Source of the DNA: Nonlabens tegetincola
GTDB lineage: Bacteria > Bacteroidota > Bacteroidia > Flavobacteriales > Flavobacteriaceae
Length of the DNA stretch: 64,000 nt
Assembly: GCF_002954355.1 (NCBI RefSeq)
Contig: NZ_MQVV01000017.1
Coordinates: forward strand, 186,001 to 250,000
Direction of reading: 5' to 3'
Within the stretch, counting starts at the first letter, position 1. The number at the start of each line of letters is the position of its first letter. The translations under genes and the position numbers were made by a program. The notes beneath the pieces were generated by a model. That model was not told the DNA's origin and did not search any database. It saw nothing but the letters and a program-made list of their open reading frames with translations. This document shows, in pieces, positions 36,626 to 46,900 of this stretch.

Positions 36626-36656
36626 ATTATCTTTATTTATTCTAAATAAGGGTAAT
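36626..36656. promoter_or_regulatory. 31-bp dyad, candidate operator of the iron-type operon
   Basis: The core TTATTTA-TTC-TAAATAA (36633-36649) is a perfect inverted repeat, extended by ATTA (36626-36629) and TAAT (36653-36656). It covers the -33/spacer region and touches the -7 box, the place where a repressor such as Fur would act. A Fur assignment is inference from the imelysin and TonB genes downstream. Confidence 0.55.
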
Positions 36657-36663
36657 ATTTTTG
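36656..36663 (+). promoter_or_regulatory. -7 box (TATTTTTG) of the DUF4856-imelysin operon
   Basis: TATTTTTG matches TAnnTTTG, 36 bp before the ATG of the DUF4856 gene. It shares its first base with the 31-bp dyad. Confidence 0.6.
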
Positions 36664-36699
36664 CAGACAATTATTTTAATTAAGTCTAAATTATATTAA

Positions 36700-37902
36700 A
36701 TGAAATTTTTTCCTAAACTTCTTCTTGCTGCTGCAACAGCTACGATGATAATAAGCTGTGATAATGATGATGATGCAATCACAAGTGTAAGCGCTCCTAG
36801 TAATTATTCGTTTGAAAGAAATGGACAAACTAGTGTTTCATATTCTGGTCAAACTGATAGAATACTTATGGCCGAGGAAGTTCTAGATGGATTGAAAGAC
36901 CCTTCTTTTTCTTTAAATACATTACAGGCTCAATTTGACCATACTCAAGGGCAAAACAACTTTTCTGATCCTGCTTTAAATTCCAGTACAAAAAGTGTGC
37001 GTTCCAAAGTAGCCGCTAGTTCTGACTATTTCTCTTCTAACTCTGTAGATCAATCTAGCATCAGAGCTGATTTTGATGGTTGGATTTCAAGCCAGGTAAA
37101 CAAATTATACGATAACGGCTCATGGGTAAGCACAACGGCTAGCCCTGGTGTAGCTGGACAATTACAGGAAGCTGGTGGTGGAACCGTTAGATACTTCAAT
37201 GAAGATGGTCTAGAATACGATCAAGCAGTAGCTAAAGGTTTAATAGGTGCTTTGATGGCCGATCAAATGCTTAATAATTATCTATCAACATCTGTATTAG
37301 ATGCTGGAACAAACCGCGAAGACAATACTAACGGTGTATTGGTAACTGATAAGAACTACACCAATATGGAGCATAAGTGGGATGAGGCGTTTGGATACTT
37401 GTATGGTGTTGACAATGCGTTAAACCCAGTTCTAGATGTTGATTCATTTTTAAATAAGTATTTGGAAAGAACAGAAGGAGATGCAGACTTTACTGGTATT
37501 GCTCAAGATATCTATGACGCATTCAAATTGGGTAGAGCTGCCATCGTGGCTGGAGATTATGATCTTAGAGATCAACAAGCTAACATTATTAGAGAAAAAG
37601 TTTCTACAGTGATTGCTAGAATGGCTGTTTTCTATCTAATTGATGGTAAAGAAACTCGAGGTGCAAATCCAGCTGCTGGACTACACGATTTATCAGAAGG
37701 ATTTGGCTTCATCTACAGCCTACAATTTACTAGACAACCTAATAGTGAAATACCATATTTCTCAAAAACAGAAGTGGATGCATTTATTAACACACTGCTA
37801 GACGGTAATGGTTTTTGGGATCTAACAGATGCTGAGATTGACGCTATGGCAGCTGATATTGCTTCAACATTTGACTTTACTGTTGAAGATGCACACAATT
37901 AA
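36700..37902 (+). CDS. DUF4856 lipoprotein
   Basis: 400 residues. A lipoprotein signal (KLLLAAATATMIISC) is followed by an acidic DNDDDA stretch, then the DUF4856 region: TSVSYSGQTDRILMAEEVLD, EDGLEYDQAVAKGLIGALMADQMLNNYL and HKWDEAFGYLYG. DUF4856 is found with imelysin-type iron proteins, and I take it to be an outer-surface iron-binding lipoprotein; this is inference from context. It is the first gene of the 36.7-42.9 kb unit, 72 bp ahead of the imelysin gene, under the dyad-overlapped promoter. Confidence 0.85.
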   Translation: MKFFPKLLLAAATATMIISCDNDDDAITSVSAPSNYSFERNGQTSVSYSGQTDRILMAEEVLDGLKDPSFSLNTLQAQFDHTQGQNNFSDPALNSSTKSVRSKVAASSDYFSSNSVDQSSIRADFDGWISSQVNKLYDNGSWVSTTASPGVAGQLQEAGGGTVRYFNEDGLEYDQAVAKGLIGALMADQMLNNYLSTSVLDAGTNREDNTNGVLVTDKNYTNMEHKWDEAFGYLYGVDNALNPVLDVDSFLNKYLERTEGDADFTGIAQDIYDAFKLGRAAIVAGDYDLRDQQANIIREKVSTVIARMAVFYLIDGKETRGANPAAGLHDLSEGFGFIYSLQFTRQPNSEIPYFSKTEVDAFINTLLDGNGFWDLTDAEIDAMAADIASTFDFTVEDAHN

Positions 37903-37974
37903 TTAGATTATTAGTAATAACTCATCTATCCAACCGACGTAGAATTAAAATTTAAAAAGTACCATTATAACAAT

Positions 37975-39087
37975 ATGAGAAAAATTGGAATTTTATTCAT
38001 TACAATGATTGCTTTTATATCATGCGATTCAAGTGATGATTCTAGTGATAACGGTAATCAAAATAACTTTGACAGGTCTGGAATGATGACGAATATTGCT
38101 GATAATTTAATCATTCCTGCATTCACAGATTTAAACAATGATTTAGCCACACTGGAAAATGAAATAGCAAGCTTTAGTACTTCGCCAGATCTTGCTGGTT
38201 TAAATGCAACTAGAACAGCATGGTTAAATGCCTATACAACCTGGCAGTATGTTGAGATGTATAACATTGGAAAAGCTGAAGAGGTTCAGTTAGCTTTTAA
38301 AATGAATGTTTATCCAACGAATGTAACAGATATTCAAAACAACATTTTAGATGGAAATGCCGATTTAAATGCTGTAAATAACAATGATGCTGTTGGTTTT
38401 CCTGCTGTCGAATATATGATATACGGAACAGGAAATGATGATCAAGAGATCATAGACTTTTATTCTACTGATAGTAATGCTAGTCTTAACAAACAATACT
38501 TAATTGATCTGTCGGCAGCAATGAAATCTCTTACTCAGGAAGTTCTTGATGATTGGAATAACGGTTTTAGAGATTCATTTGTGAATAGTACAGAAAATAC
38601 AGCTACTAGCGCATTGAATAGACTGGTTAATGATTTCATTTTTTATTATGAAAAAGGATTAAGAGCAAACAAAATAGGGATTCCAGCAGGAATTTTTTCT
38701 AGCAGTTCTTTACCAGATCGTGTAGAAGGTTTATACAGTGAAGTATATAGCAAACAACTAGCGACAACAGCTTTAAATGCTGTTAGACAGTTTTTTACAG
38801 GACAACACTACAACAGCTCAACTACAGGATTAAGCCTTTCTGATTATGTTACGGCTAGTGAAACTGACGCCAACAATTCTTTGTCTACAGAGATAAGTAA
38901 TCAGTTCGAGACTGCACAAAATCAACTGAGTACTCTTGACGCTAATCTTTCATCTCAAGTGAACACCAATAATACTGCAATGTTGCAAACTTATGATGAA
39001 TTGCAACGAGCTGTCGTATTACTAAAAGTTGACATGCTACAGTTATTAAACATTAATGTTGATTATGTTGATGCCGATGGTGATTAA
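37975..39087 (+). CDS. Imelysin family (M75) lipoprotein
   Basis: 370 residues with a lipoprotein signal (ILFITMIAFISC) and an Asp/Ser-rich linker. The helical imelysin domain follows, with TAWLNAYTTWQYVEMYNIG and NDAVGFPAVEYMIYGTG. The latter aligns with the family's GxHxxE motif, but the His is Pro here (GFPAVE). Imelysins such as EfeO are periplasmic iron-binding proteins, not proven peptidases. The second half has FYYEKGLRANKIGIPAGIFS, another family landmark. A hairpin with a T-rich end follows the stop. Confidence 0.88.
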   Translation: MRKIGILFITMIAFISCDSSDDSSDNGNQNNFDRSGMMTNIADNLIIPAFTDLNNDLATLENEIASFSTSPDLAGLNATRTAWLNAYTTWQYVEMYNIGKAEEVQLAFKMNVYPTNVTDIQNNILDGNADLNAVNNNDAVGFPAVEYMIYGTGNDDQEIIDFYSTDSNASLNKQYLIDLSAAMKSLTQEVLDDWNNGFRDSFVNSTENTATSALNRLVNDFIFYYEKGLRANKIGIPAGIFSSSSLPDRVEGLYSEVYSKQLATTALNAVRQFFTGQHYNSSTTGLSLSDYVTASETDANNSLSTEISNQFETAQNQLSTLDANLSSQVNTNNTAMLQTYDELQRAVVLLKVDMLQLLNINVDYVDADGD

Positions 39088-39111
39088 CAAAATGTAAAAC
39101 TACCAAGTGAT

Positions 39112-39152
39112 AAAAGCTGATTTTCTTTCAACAAGTTAGGAAATCAGCTTTT
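39112..39152 (+). terminator. Hairpin between imelysin and the gamma-carboxylase-like gene
   Basis: A perfect 12-bp stem (AAAAGCTGATTT at 39112-39123, AAATCAGCTTTT at 39141-39152) with a 17-nt loop and a T-rich 3' side. It is a terminator or attenuator in the middle of the unit, and its end runs into a TACTTTTG box, so the downstream genes may be partly re-initiated. Confidence 0.6.
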
Positions 39153-39159
39153 ACTTTTG
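39152..39159 (+). promoter_or_regulatory. -7-like box (TACTTTTG) directly before the gamma-carboxylase-like ATG
   Basis: TACTTTTG matches TAnnTTTG and ends 6 nt before ATG 39166, so a transcript starting here would be nearly leaderless. It overlaps the last base of the hairpin stem. Confidence 0.4.
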
Positions 39160-39165
39160 CAGCCC

Positions 39166-40539
39166 ATGAAAGAACACATTAAATCCTATTTATTACAACC
39201 TATAAATTCAGCGCCACTGGCTGTTTTTAGGATAGGGTTTGGTATAATGATGTTTTTAAGTATTATTCGATTTTGGAGTAATGGCTGGATTGAAAAGCTA
39301 TATCTAGAACCAAAATTTCATTTTTCCTATTACGGGTTTGAATGGGTAAAACCATTGGGTAATATTACCTATCTCATTTTCTTCATTTGTGGTTTAAGCG
39401 CTCTCTTTGTAGCGCTAGGCTGGAAATACAAATGGGCGATTGTCACGTTCTTCCTGAGTTTTACTTACATAGAACTTATGGACAAAACTACTTATCTCAA
39501 TCATTATTATTTTATTAGTGTAGTCAGTTTTGTACTTATTTTTTTGCCTGCTGGTAGACGATTTAGTATTGATAATTACGCTTTCTCGAAAGCGAATAAA
39601 AAACCATTACCACACTCCATTCCTCGATGGACTATATTGAGCTTGAAAGTATTGATATCGATAGTGTACTTTTATGCTGGTCTGGCCAAAATTAATTCTG
39701 ATTGGTTACTGCGAGCAATGCCATTAAAAATCTGGCTAAAATCTAAATATGATCTTGCGTTTATCGGCGAAAACTTAATGCAGCAGGATTGGTTCTATTA
39801 TGCCATGAGCTGGTCTGGTATGTTATACGATTTAACCATTCCATTCCTTCTACTATATAAACGAACAAGGTGGTTTGCTTATATATTGGTTATCATTTTC
39901 CATGTATTCACACGAGTTTTATTTCCAATCGGCATGTTTCCTTATGTAATGATTGTGAGTGCTCTCATCTTTTTTGATGCATCATTTCACGAGCAAGTAC
40001 TCGCTTTAATCAAGAACATAATACCTGAAAAAATAAAACACTGGATCAAACCTAAACCGATATCTTATAAACCATCACGAGTAAACTTGATCATTGTGAG
40101 CACGGTTATAGCTATACAACTGCTACTACCATTTAGACATTTACTATATCCCGGAGAGTTATTCTGGCATGAACAAGGTTTTAGATTCTCATGGCGTGTG
40201 ATGTTGATTGAAAAGGTAGGCTACACCTCTTTTAAGGTCGTAGACAAAAAATCGGGAGAAAGTTTTATGGTGGATAACACTGATTTTTTGAGTTCGTTCC
40301 AAATTAAACAAATGAGTTTTCAACCTGATTTTATCTTGGAATACGCTCATTTTTTAGAGGATCATTTTACCAAACAAGGCCATTCTAATATTGCTATCTA
40401 TGTAGATAGTTATGTAGCACTTAATGGTAGGAGAAGCACTAGGTTTATTGATCCAGAAATAGACTTGACGAAGGAAAAAGAATCATTTAAAAACAAAAAC
40501 TGGATAATTCCATTTAATGATGAGATTAAAGGCTTATAG
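39166..40539 (+). CDS. HTTM / vitamin K-dependent gamma-carboxylase-like membrane protein
   Basis: 457 residues from ATG 39166; a TTG three codons upstream lies inside the -7-like box. There are several N-terminal membrane helices, then a soluble C-terminal part. DKTTYLNHYYF (His113) and VYFYAGLAKINSDW (Lys175) align, from memory of human GGCX, with its DKTSWNNHSYL (His160) and YFIAGVKKLDADW (Lys218), the two catalytic residues. The family uses reduced vitamin K to carboxylate Glu or epoxidise quinone; menaquinol is the native quinol in this phylum. The substrate is unknown; the iron lipoproteins beside it are candidates. A near-palindrome lies at 39580-39593. Confidence 0.82.
   Translation: MKEHIKSYLLQPINSAPLAVFRIGFGIMMFLSIIRFWSNGWIEKLYLEPKFHFSYYGFEWVKPLGNITYLIFFICGLSALFVALGWKYKWAIVTFFLSFTYIELMDKTTYLNHYYFISVVSFVLIFLPAGRRFSIDNYAFSKANKKPLPHSIPRWTILSLKVLISIVYFYAGLAKINSDWLLRAMPLKIWLKSKYDLAFIGENLMQQDWFYYAMSWSGMLYDLTIPFLLLYKRTRWFAYILVIIFHVFTRVLFPIGMFPYVMIVSALIFFDASFHEQVLALIKNIIPEKIKHWIKPKPISYKPSRVNLIIVSTVIAIQLLLPFRHLLYPGELFWHEQGFRFSWRVMLIEKVGYTSFKVVDKKSGESFMVDNTDFLSSFQIKQMSFQPDFILEYAHFLEDHFTKQGHSNIAIYVDSYVALNGRRSTRFIDPEIDLTKEKESFKNKNWIIPFNDEIKGL
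39580..39593. repeat. Variant palindrome GCTTTCTCGAAAGC (one mismatch), copy 8
   Basis: One mismatch to the 14-bp consensus; read as AFSKA in the loop after the fifth hydrophobic segment region of the HTTM protein. Confidence 0.6.
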
Positions 40540-42943
40540 TTATATCATATCGTTGTTGTTACCTCTTGCAGTTATATCACAGACAACTGTAACTGGTATC
40601 ATCACTTCTGTTGATACTGGTAAACCTGTTGCAGGTGTTACTATCTATGAAAAAACAGGAAAAACTCTTGCTACTACAAATATTAAGGGTGAGTATAATT
40701 TCACAACTGAGCAACAAGTTCTTGAAGTGGTTTTGTATGCATTTGAATATGAAAGTGTTGAGACAACGATCGACCTCAATCAAAAAAGCACATTAAATTT
40801 TACCCTATCTCCGTTAGGATCTACACTAACTGAGGTTGAAATCAATGCACGAAAAGCGAAAATTTTTGAGCTTCAGCGTCTTAAAGATGTTGAAGGAACT
40901 TCCATATATGCTGGTAAAAAAAATGAGGTGGTTTTAGTTAATCAATCAACCGCTAATCTGGCATCCAACAACGCTAGACAAATATATGCTCAAGTAACTG
41001 GATTAAATATTTATCAAAATGATGATGCAGGATTACAATTAAACATTGGTGGTCGTGGATTAGACCCTAATAGAACATCAAACTTTAACACGAGGCAAAA
41101 TGGTTATGATATAAGTGCTGATGTTCTAGGATATCCAGAAAGTTATTACGCACCACCGGCTGAAGGTCTAGAGCAAATTCAAATTATAAGAGGAGCCGCG
41201 TCCTTACAATACGGTACTCAGTTTGGTGGATTGGTTAATTTCAAAATGAAATCTGCTCCTAAGAATAAAAAACTTGAACTAGTTACCAGAAACACAATAG
41301 GTAACAACGGCTTGTACACCAATTTCACAAGTGCCGGTGGTACTACGAATAAGCTTAGTTATTACACCTATTTTAATTATAAAGAAGGTGATGGTTTTAG
41401 ACCAAATTCCGGTTTTAATTCTCGTAATCTATTTACAAAATTAGGTTATGACTTTAATGATAAAACTAGTGTTACTGGTGAAGTAACCCTATTGAATTAT
41501 ATTGCCCAACAAGCAGGTGGACTTACCGATGCCATGTTTGAAGAAAATCCGTATCAAAGTAATCGAAGTAGAAACTGGTTTGAAGTAGATTGGTTACTTT
41601 GGAATTTGAGAGTAGATCATAAATTTTCAAATAGTACGAGGTTGAGTGCTAGTCTTTTCGGATTGGATGCCAGTAGAGATGCGTTAGGTTATCGCTCTAA
41701 TAGAGTGAGCTCCATTGATCCTGGTGAGGAAAGAGATTTGATAAAAAACGATTTTAAAAATTATGGGATAGAACTAAAGTTTTTGACTGAATACAAATTG
41801 GCTGGAAAAAAGTCTATCCTTTTATTAGGTTCAAAATATTACAATGCAGACAATAGTTCGCAACAAGGTCCTGGAAGTGAAGGCAGTGATCCAAATTTTG
41901 AATTTCAGACAGACCGCTTTCCTAATTACCCTAATCAAAATGCCTACAGTAACCCTAATTTAAACCTGTCTTTATTCGGTGAAAATATCTTCTACATTAA
42001 TGATAAATGGTCTGTAACTCCAGGTTTTAGATTGGAATACATTAAAACAGAAAGTGATGGATTTTTTGAAAGAATCAATACTGATGCTGCAGGAAATGTA
42101 ATATTAAGAGAACGGGTAAGTGAAGACTTAACTAACGAACGTAGCTTCTTATTAGTAGGATTAGGTTCCAGTTATAAGCTTAATAAGAACATCGAGTTTT
42201 ATGGAAATCTATCACAAAATTACCGATCTGTCACCTTTGCCGATATAAATACTGTCAACCCAGCATTTATAATTAATCCCAATATTTCTGACGAAAAAGG
42301 ATTTACTGGTGATCTAGGAGTAAGAGGGAATTACAAGAATGTTTTTTCATACGATGCCAATATTTTTACCCTTTTCTACAACGACAGGATTGGATTTGTT
42401 CAACGTGCTCAAAATGATGGTAGTGTAAAAACAGAAAGAGGAAATGTAGGTAATGCCATCATATATGGTATAGAATCATTAATTGATTTTAATCTAAACG
42501 AACTCTTCATTAAAAACAATTCTTACGTAGCAAATCTATTCTTCAATACATCGCTTATTCAGTCAGAATATGTGTCTAGCGATGTTAATGGAATTGAAGG
42601 TAATGAACTAGAGTTTGTTCCTAGTTTAAACTTTAAAACCGGATTAAAATTTGGCTACAAAAACTTTACCTCTAGTATTCAGTTTACGCATTTATCACAA
42701 CAATTTACCGATGCATCAAATGCTCAAGAAGGAAATCTTAGCGGTGTTATTGGCGCTATCCCTAGTTACCAAGTAATGGATGTATCAGCTAGTTATAAGT
42801 TAGGGCGTTTCAAGCTAGAAACAGGAATAAATAATCTATTTGATCAGGCATATTTTACAAGGAGAGCAACAGGATATCCAGGACCAGGAATTATACCTAG
42901 TCCCAATCGCAATTACTATGCAACACTCGAGATTAAATTTTAA
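40517..42943 (+). CDS. TonB-dependent receptor (FecA-like)
   Basis: 808 residues from tandem ATGs (40517 and 40520), overlapping the carboxylase-like gene by 23 bp. Order: signal peptide (SYIISLLLPLAVISQ), a CarboxypepD_reg-like beta domain (VTGIITSVDTGKPVAGVTIY), plug domain with LNIGGRGLDPNRTSNFNTRQ and EQIQIIRGAASLQYGTQFGG, then the 22-strand barrel ending in YATLEIKF. The plug is closest to FecA-type ferric-chelate receptors. It imports a ligand through the outer membrane using TonB energy. It converges with the next gene, sharing a 4-bp TTAA across both stops. Confidence 0.9.
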   Translation: MMRLKAYSYIISLLLPLAVISQTTVTGIITSVDTGKPVAGVTIYEKTGKTLATTNIKGEYNFTTEQQVLEVVLYAFEYESVETTIDLNQKSTLNFTLSPLGSTLTEVEINARKAKIFELQRLKDVEGTSIYAGKKNEVVLVNQSTANLASNNARQIYAQVTGLNIYQNDDAGLQLNIGGRGLDPNRTSNFNTRQNGYDISADVLGYPESYYAPPAEGLEQIQIIRGAASLQYGTQFGGLVNFKMKSAPKNKKLELVTRNTIGNNGLYTNFTSAGGTTNKLSYYTYFNYKEGDGFRPNSGFNSRNLFTKLGYDFNDKTSVTGEVTLLNYIAQQAGGLTDAMFEENPYQSNRSRNWFEVDWLLWNLRVDHKFSNSTRLSASLFGLDASRDALGYRSNRVSSIDPGEERDLIKNDFKNYGIELKFLTEYKLAGKKSILLLGSKYYNADNSSQQGPGSEGSDPNFEFQTDRFPNYPNQNAYSNPNLNLSLFGENIFYINDKWSVTPGFRLEYIKTESDGFFERINTDAAGNVILRERVSEDLTNERSFLLVGLGSSYKLNKNIEFYGNLSQNYRSVTFADINTVNPAFIINPNISDEKGFTGDLGVRGNYKNVFSYDANIFTLFYNDRIGFVQRAQNDGSVKTERGNVGNAIIYGIESLIDFNLNELFIKNNSYVANLFFNTSLIQSEYVSSDVNGIEGNELEFVPSLNFKTGLKFGYKNFTSSIQFTHLSQQFTDASNAQEGNLSGVIGAIPSYQVMDVSASYKLGRFKLETGINNLFDQAYFTRRATGYPGPGIIPSPNRNYYATLEIKF

Positions 42944-43734
42944 TTAGGTTTGACAGCTTTAATCTCAAAAATTAAAGGATAAAGTTGTTCGTTTAAATAA
43001 AACAGTTCATCATTACCTTTATACATATTGGGAAAGACTTCATAAGGACTTCCATCATGTTCATTAAAATAATCAATAGTCAACCCTGCATTTATAAGCG
43101 CTTGTATAACCTCACTTAATGAATGATTCCAGCCGTACTCTTTAGAAATCATATCAGATTTTGAAGAGCCATAGGTTCCTTGATATTCCTCGTAAATTAC
43201 GTCTTGTTGACTATAATGATATTTCATAATTGCGGGTTTTGTGGTGTAGTCAAACATCCACGCAATGGGATGAAATTCTACGATATAAAAAACACCACCT
43301 TTATTAAGCCGCTGTGCGATCATTTGCGCCCAAGGCTGTAAATCTGGCAACCAGCCTATCACACCATAACTAGTAAACACAATATCAAATGTGTCATTCA
43401 CATAGGTACTCGTGTCTAGAACATTACATCTTATAAAATTAGCTGGTAAGTTCAAATTTGCACTTAAATTTTTAGCAATTTCAATAGCCTCGTCCGATAT
43501 ATCTATGCCAGTCACATTTGCTCCTAGATGAACCCAGCTCAGTGAATCTTGACCAAAATGACATTGTAAATGAAGCAACGATTTCCCTCTTACATCACCT
43601 AGTGCTTTGATTTCATAAGAGTTCAATGAATTTTTCGCTTTCGCGAAAGCGTCCCTATCATAAAAATCTCCTTCATAATGTGCAATAGCCTTCTTATTCC
43701 AAGTGGCTCTATTCACATCAAAATATTCTTTCAT
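42940..43734 (-). CDS. Class I SAM-dependent methyltransferase
   Basis: 264 residues. LLHLQCHFGQDSLSWVHLGANVTGIDISDEAIEIAKNLS shows motif I (QCHFGQ in place of GxGxG) and the motif II acid; then FIRCNVLDTS and FDIVFTSYGVIGWLPD and GGVFYIVEFHPIAWMFDY, typical of a family of small-molecule methyltransferases (Methyltransf_11/25 type). Substrate unknown. A palindrome at 43637-43650 lies near the N-terminus. It is monocistronic and convergent with the TonB receptor gene. Confidence 0.82.
   Translation of the reverse strand: MKEYFDVNRATWNKKAIAHYEGDFYDRDAFAKAKNSLNSYEIKALGDVRGKSLLHLQCHFGQDSLSWVHLGANVTGIDISDEAIEIAKNLSANLNLPANFIRCNVLDTSTYVNDTFDIVFTSYGVIGWLPDLQPWAQMIAQRLNKGGVFYIVEFHPIAWMFDYTTKPAIMKYHYSQQDVIYEEYQGTYGSSKSDMISKEYGWNHSLSEVIQALINAGLTIDYFNEHDGSPYEVFPNMYKGNDELFYLNEQLYPLIFEIKAVKPN
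43637..43650. repeat. Dispersed palindrome GCTTTCGCGAAAGC, copy 9
   Basis: Perfect copy at the N-terminus of the 264-residue methyltransferase, read as AFAKAK. Confidence 0.9.
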
Positions 43735-43961
43735 ATTGATAATATCAGACCTCTAAACTACAATATTTCAAGGTTTTAACTAATGTTAAAAAATCGTTAA
43801 ACTACACGATTTAATTACAATTTACCCAATTTAACAACCATGCAATAAATTGAATATCAATATATTAAAACGCAAGGAAAATATTTTAACGCATTTCATC
43901 CTAAATTTAATTGCGTTTATCGTGTTTCTTGGATATTATTGAATGTCAACTAATAATCCCT

Positions 43962-46900
43962 ATGAAACAAACAATTACTCTATCTATATTGCTCATATTT
44001 AGTTTGATGAGCTTCCTTAGTTTTTCCCAAACTCTTAAACAAAAAGAGGTTATTGTTAGGAATTCGAATCAGCAAGCACTAGAACAACTCAAAAAACAAG
44101 CTGTTGCTGAAAACGAAAAGCAAAGCGAAGCCGTACAAAATTTCATAAACCAAAATAACCTGAAAGTAAAAAACCAAACTGACGATGGTAGGTTATTCGA
44201 GATACAAAGAATCATTAACGGAGTTCCTGTTTATTACACCACTTACAACACCGATGCAGCACGTAGTACAAGAACTAATTTTCTACATGCCAATGGTGGT
44301 CTTAACCTCGATCTGGATGGTCAAAATCTAGTAGCACACGTTTGGGATGGTGGAGTGGCAAGGACAACACACGTAGAATACGATGGACCTGGTGGATCAA
44401 ATCGTTTCTCTGTAGGAGACGCTACAACCTCATTAAACTTTCATGCAGCACATGTTACAGGAACCATAATCGCCTATGGAGCTCAAGCAGATGCAAAAGG
44501 AATGGCACCTAGTGCTAGCGCAGTAGGCTACGACTGGAACAATGACTATGTTGAAGCACTAACAGCATCACAACAAGGAATGCTTATATCAAACCATTCC
44601 TATGGATATGCAGCTAGAGATCAAAATGGAAACGCACAGTTACCAGATTATCTTTTTGGAGGATACATAGATGTTTCCAGGGATTGGGACGATTTACTTT
44701 ACAATACACCATACTACTTGATGGTGACAGCAGCCGGTAATGACGGTAATGATAACACAGCAAATAACGCTCCTCTTGATAACAATGGTCAGTATGATAA
44801 ATTAACAGGATTCAAAACTTCAAAAAATAATTTGGTTGTAGCCAATGCTCGAGACGCAATTGTGAATCCCGATGGTAGTTTATCTAGTGTTTCGATAAAC
44901 ACTAGCTCTAGTGAAGGACCTACAGATGATTTACGCATCAAACCAGACATTACAGGAAATGGTACAGGTGTTTACTCTACTTTTGAATCAAGCGACAATG
45001 ACTACGATAGTATAAGTGGTACATCCATGGCATCACCTAATGTTGCTGGTTCTCTTTTATTACTTCAAGAACACTATAATGATGTAAATAATACATTCAT
45101 GCGTGCCGCTACTTTAAAAGGATTGGCATTACACACCGCAGATGACGCAGGCCCTACGGGACCAGATGCAGTATTCGGTTGGGGATTATTAAATGCTAAA
45201 AAAGCTGCAGAAGTTATTACCGCAAACGGCGACACATCTATAATTTCAGAGCTTTCATTAAGTTCAGGTCAATCGTATCAAATAGTTGTAAATTCTAACA
45301 ACTTTGACACGCTACAAGCATCAATATCTTGGACTGATTTACCTGGTACTGCAACAACTAATGTTAACGATAATAGTCCAAAATTGATTAACGATCTTGA
45401 CATAAGAATTACTCAAAACAACGATACATTCACTCCATGGAGATTAACAGGAGTAACCACAAATGGTAAAGGCGATAATAACAGAGATCCATATGAGCGT
45501 GTTGATGTTGATAATCCTTCTGGCAGTTACACCATTACAGTAACGCACAAAGGCTCTCTTGCCACAGGTAGTCAGAATTTCTCATTAATTGTCACTGGAC
45601 TTGCAAGTAACGCACCTTGCGTAGCAACTACTCCTACTAATGTAACCGCTGTAAACGCTACTCATTCAAGTGCGTTTATAAATTGGGATGCTATTCCTGG
45701 TGCTGGCTATGAGGTAAGCTTTCGCGAAAGCGGAACATCAACATGGAATACCGCAAGTACAAACAGAGCAGAATATTTACTTACCGGATTGACACCATCT
45801 ACCACTTACGAATTAAGAGTAAGAAGTGTATGTAGTAGTTCACAAAGCTCTTACAGTTCTGTCATCACTTTTTCTACAACTGTTGTGACGTACTGTGAAT
45901 CCTATGGTACAGATCAATCAGATGAGTTTATAAGTCGCGTTCAGTTTAGTTCCATCAATAATTCTACAACTGCTGAAACTGGTGGTTACGGCGATTATAC
46001 TAATTTAATAGCTAATGTTGATCCTGGTTCTAGTTATCCAATTACTATTACTCCTACTTGGAACGGACCTGCCTACACAGAAGGATATGCTGTCTTCATA
46101 GATTTCAACCAAGATGGAGATTTTGATGACCAAGATGAAACTGTGTATACGGAAAGAAACACCACAGGCACTCCTGCTTCAGGAACCATCACAATTCCTT
46201 CAAACGCATTATCTGGTAGTACAAGAATGCGCGTTATCATGCAATATGATACCATTTCTACTTCTTGTGAAACCTTTACGTATGGTGAAGTGGAAGATTA
46301 TACTATTGCAGTTTCAACGCCAGGATGTAGTAATATTTCTAATCTTCAAACAGATGCTATTACATCTGATTCAGTTACCATAAGCTGGTTAGAGAATAAT
46401 AGTCCTGCAGGTAACCAATGGGAAGTAGTAATCTTAAATTCTGGAGCCGCTGCACCAGCAGTAGGTACTGCCAATGTATTTTCTATCCCACATACTCTTT
46501 CTAATCTTACTCAAAACACTTCTTATGATATCTATGTAAGAGCAAATTGTGCAAGTAGTTTTCAAGTTTTAAACGTGACTACTAGTGCCGATTGGTGTGG
46601 AGCAAGTCTTGCTGATTCAGGAGGAACTGGTGCAGAATACGGTGATAATGAAAATCAAGTATATACAATCTGTCCAAACGCACCAGGAGAAAAGGTTGTT
46701 ATCAACTTTTCTGAATTTAACATTGAAAATAATGGATCTGGATGTTATGATGGTTTGACAATTTATGACGGAGATTCTACTTCGGGAACTATAATCGCAC
46801 CGCCTAATGGAGGAAACGCGTGGTGTTGGGACCGTAATGACACTCCTGCAAATGGTTCTGGAGACTTATTACACAATTCAATTGCCGCAACAACAACCAA

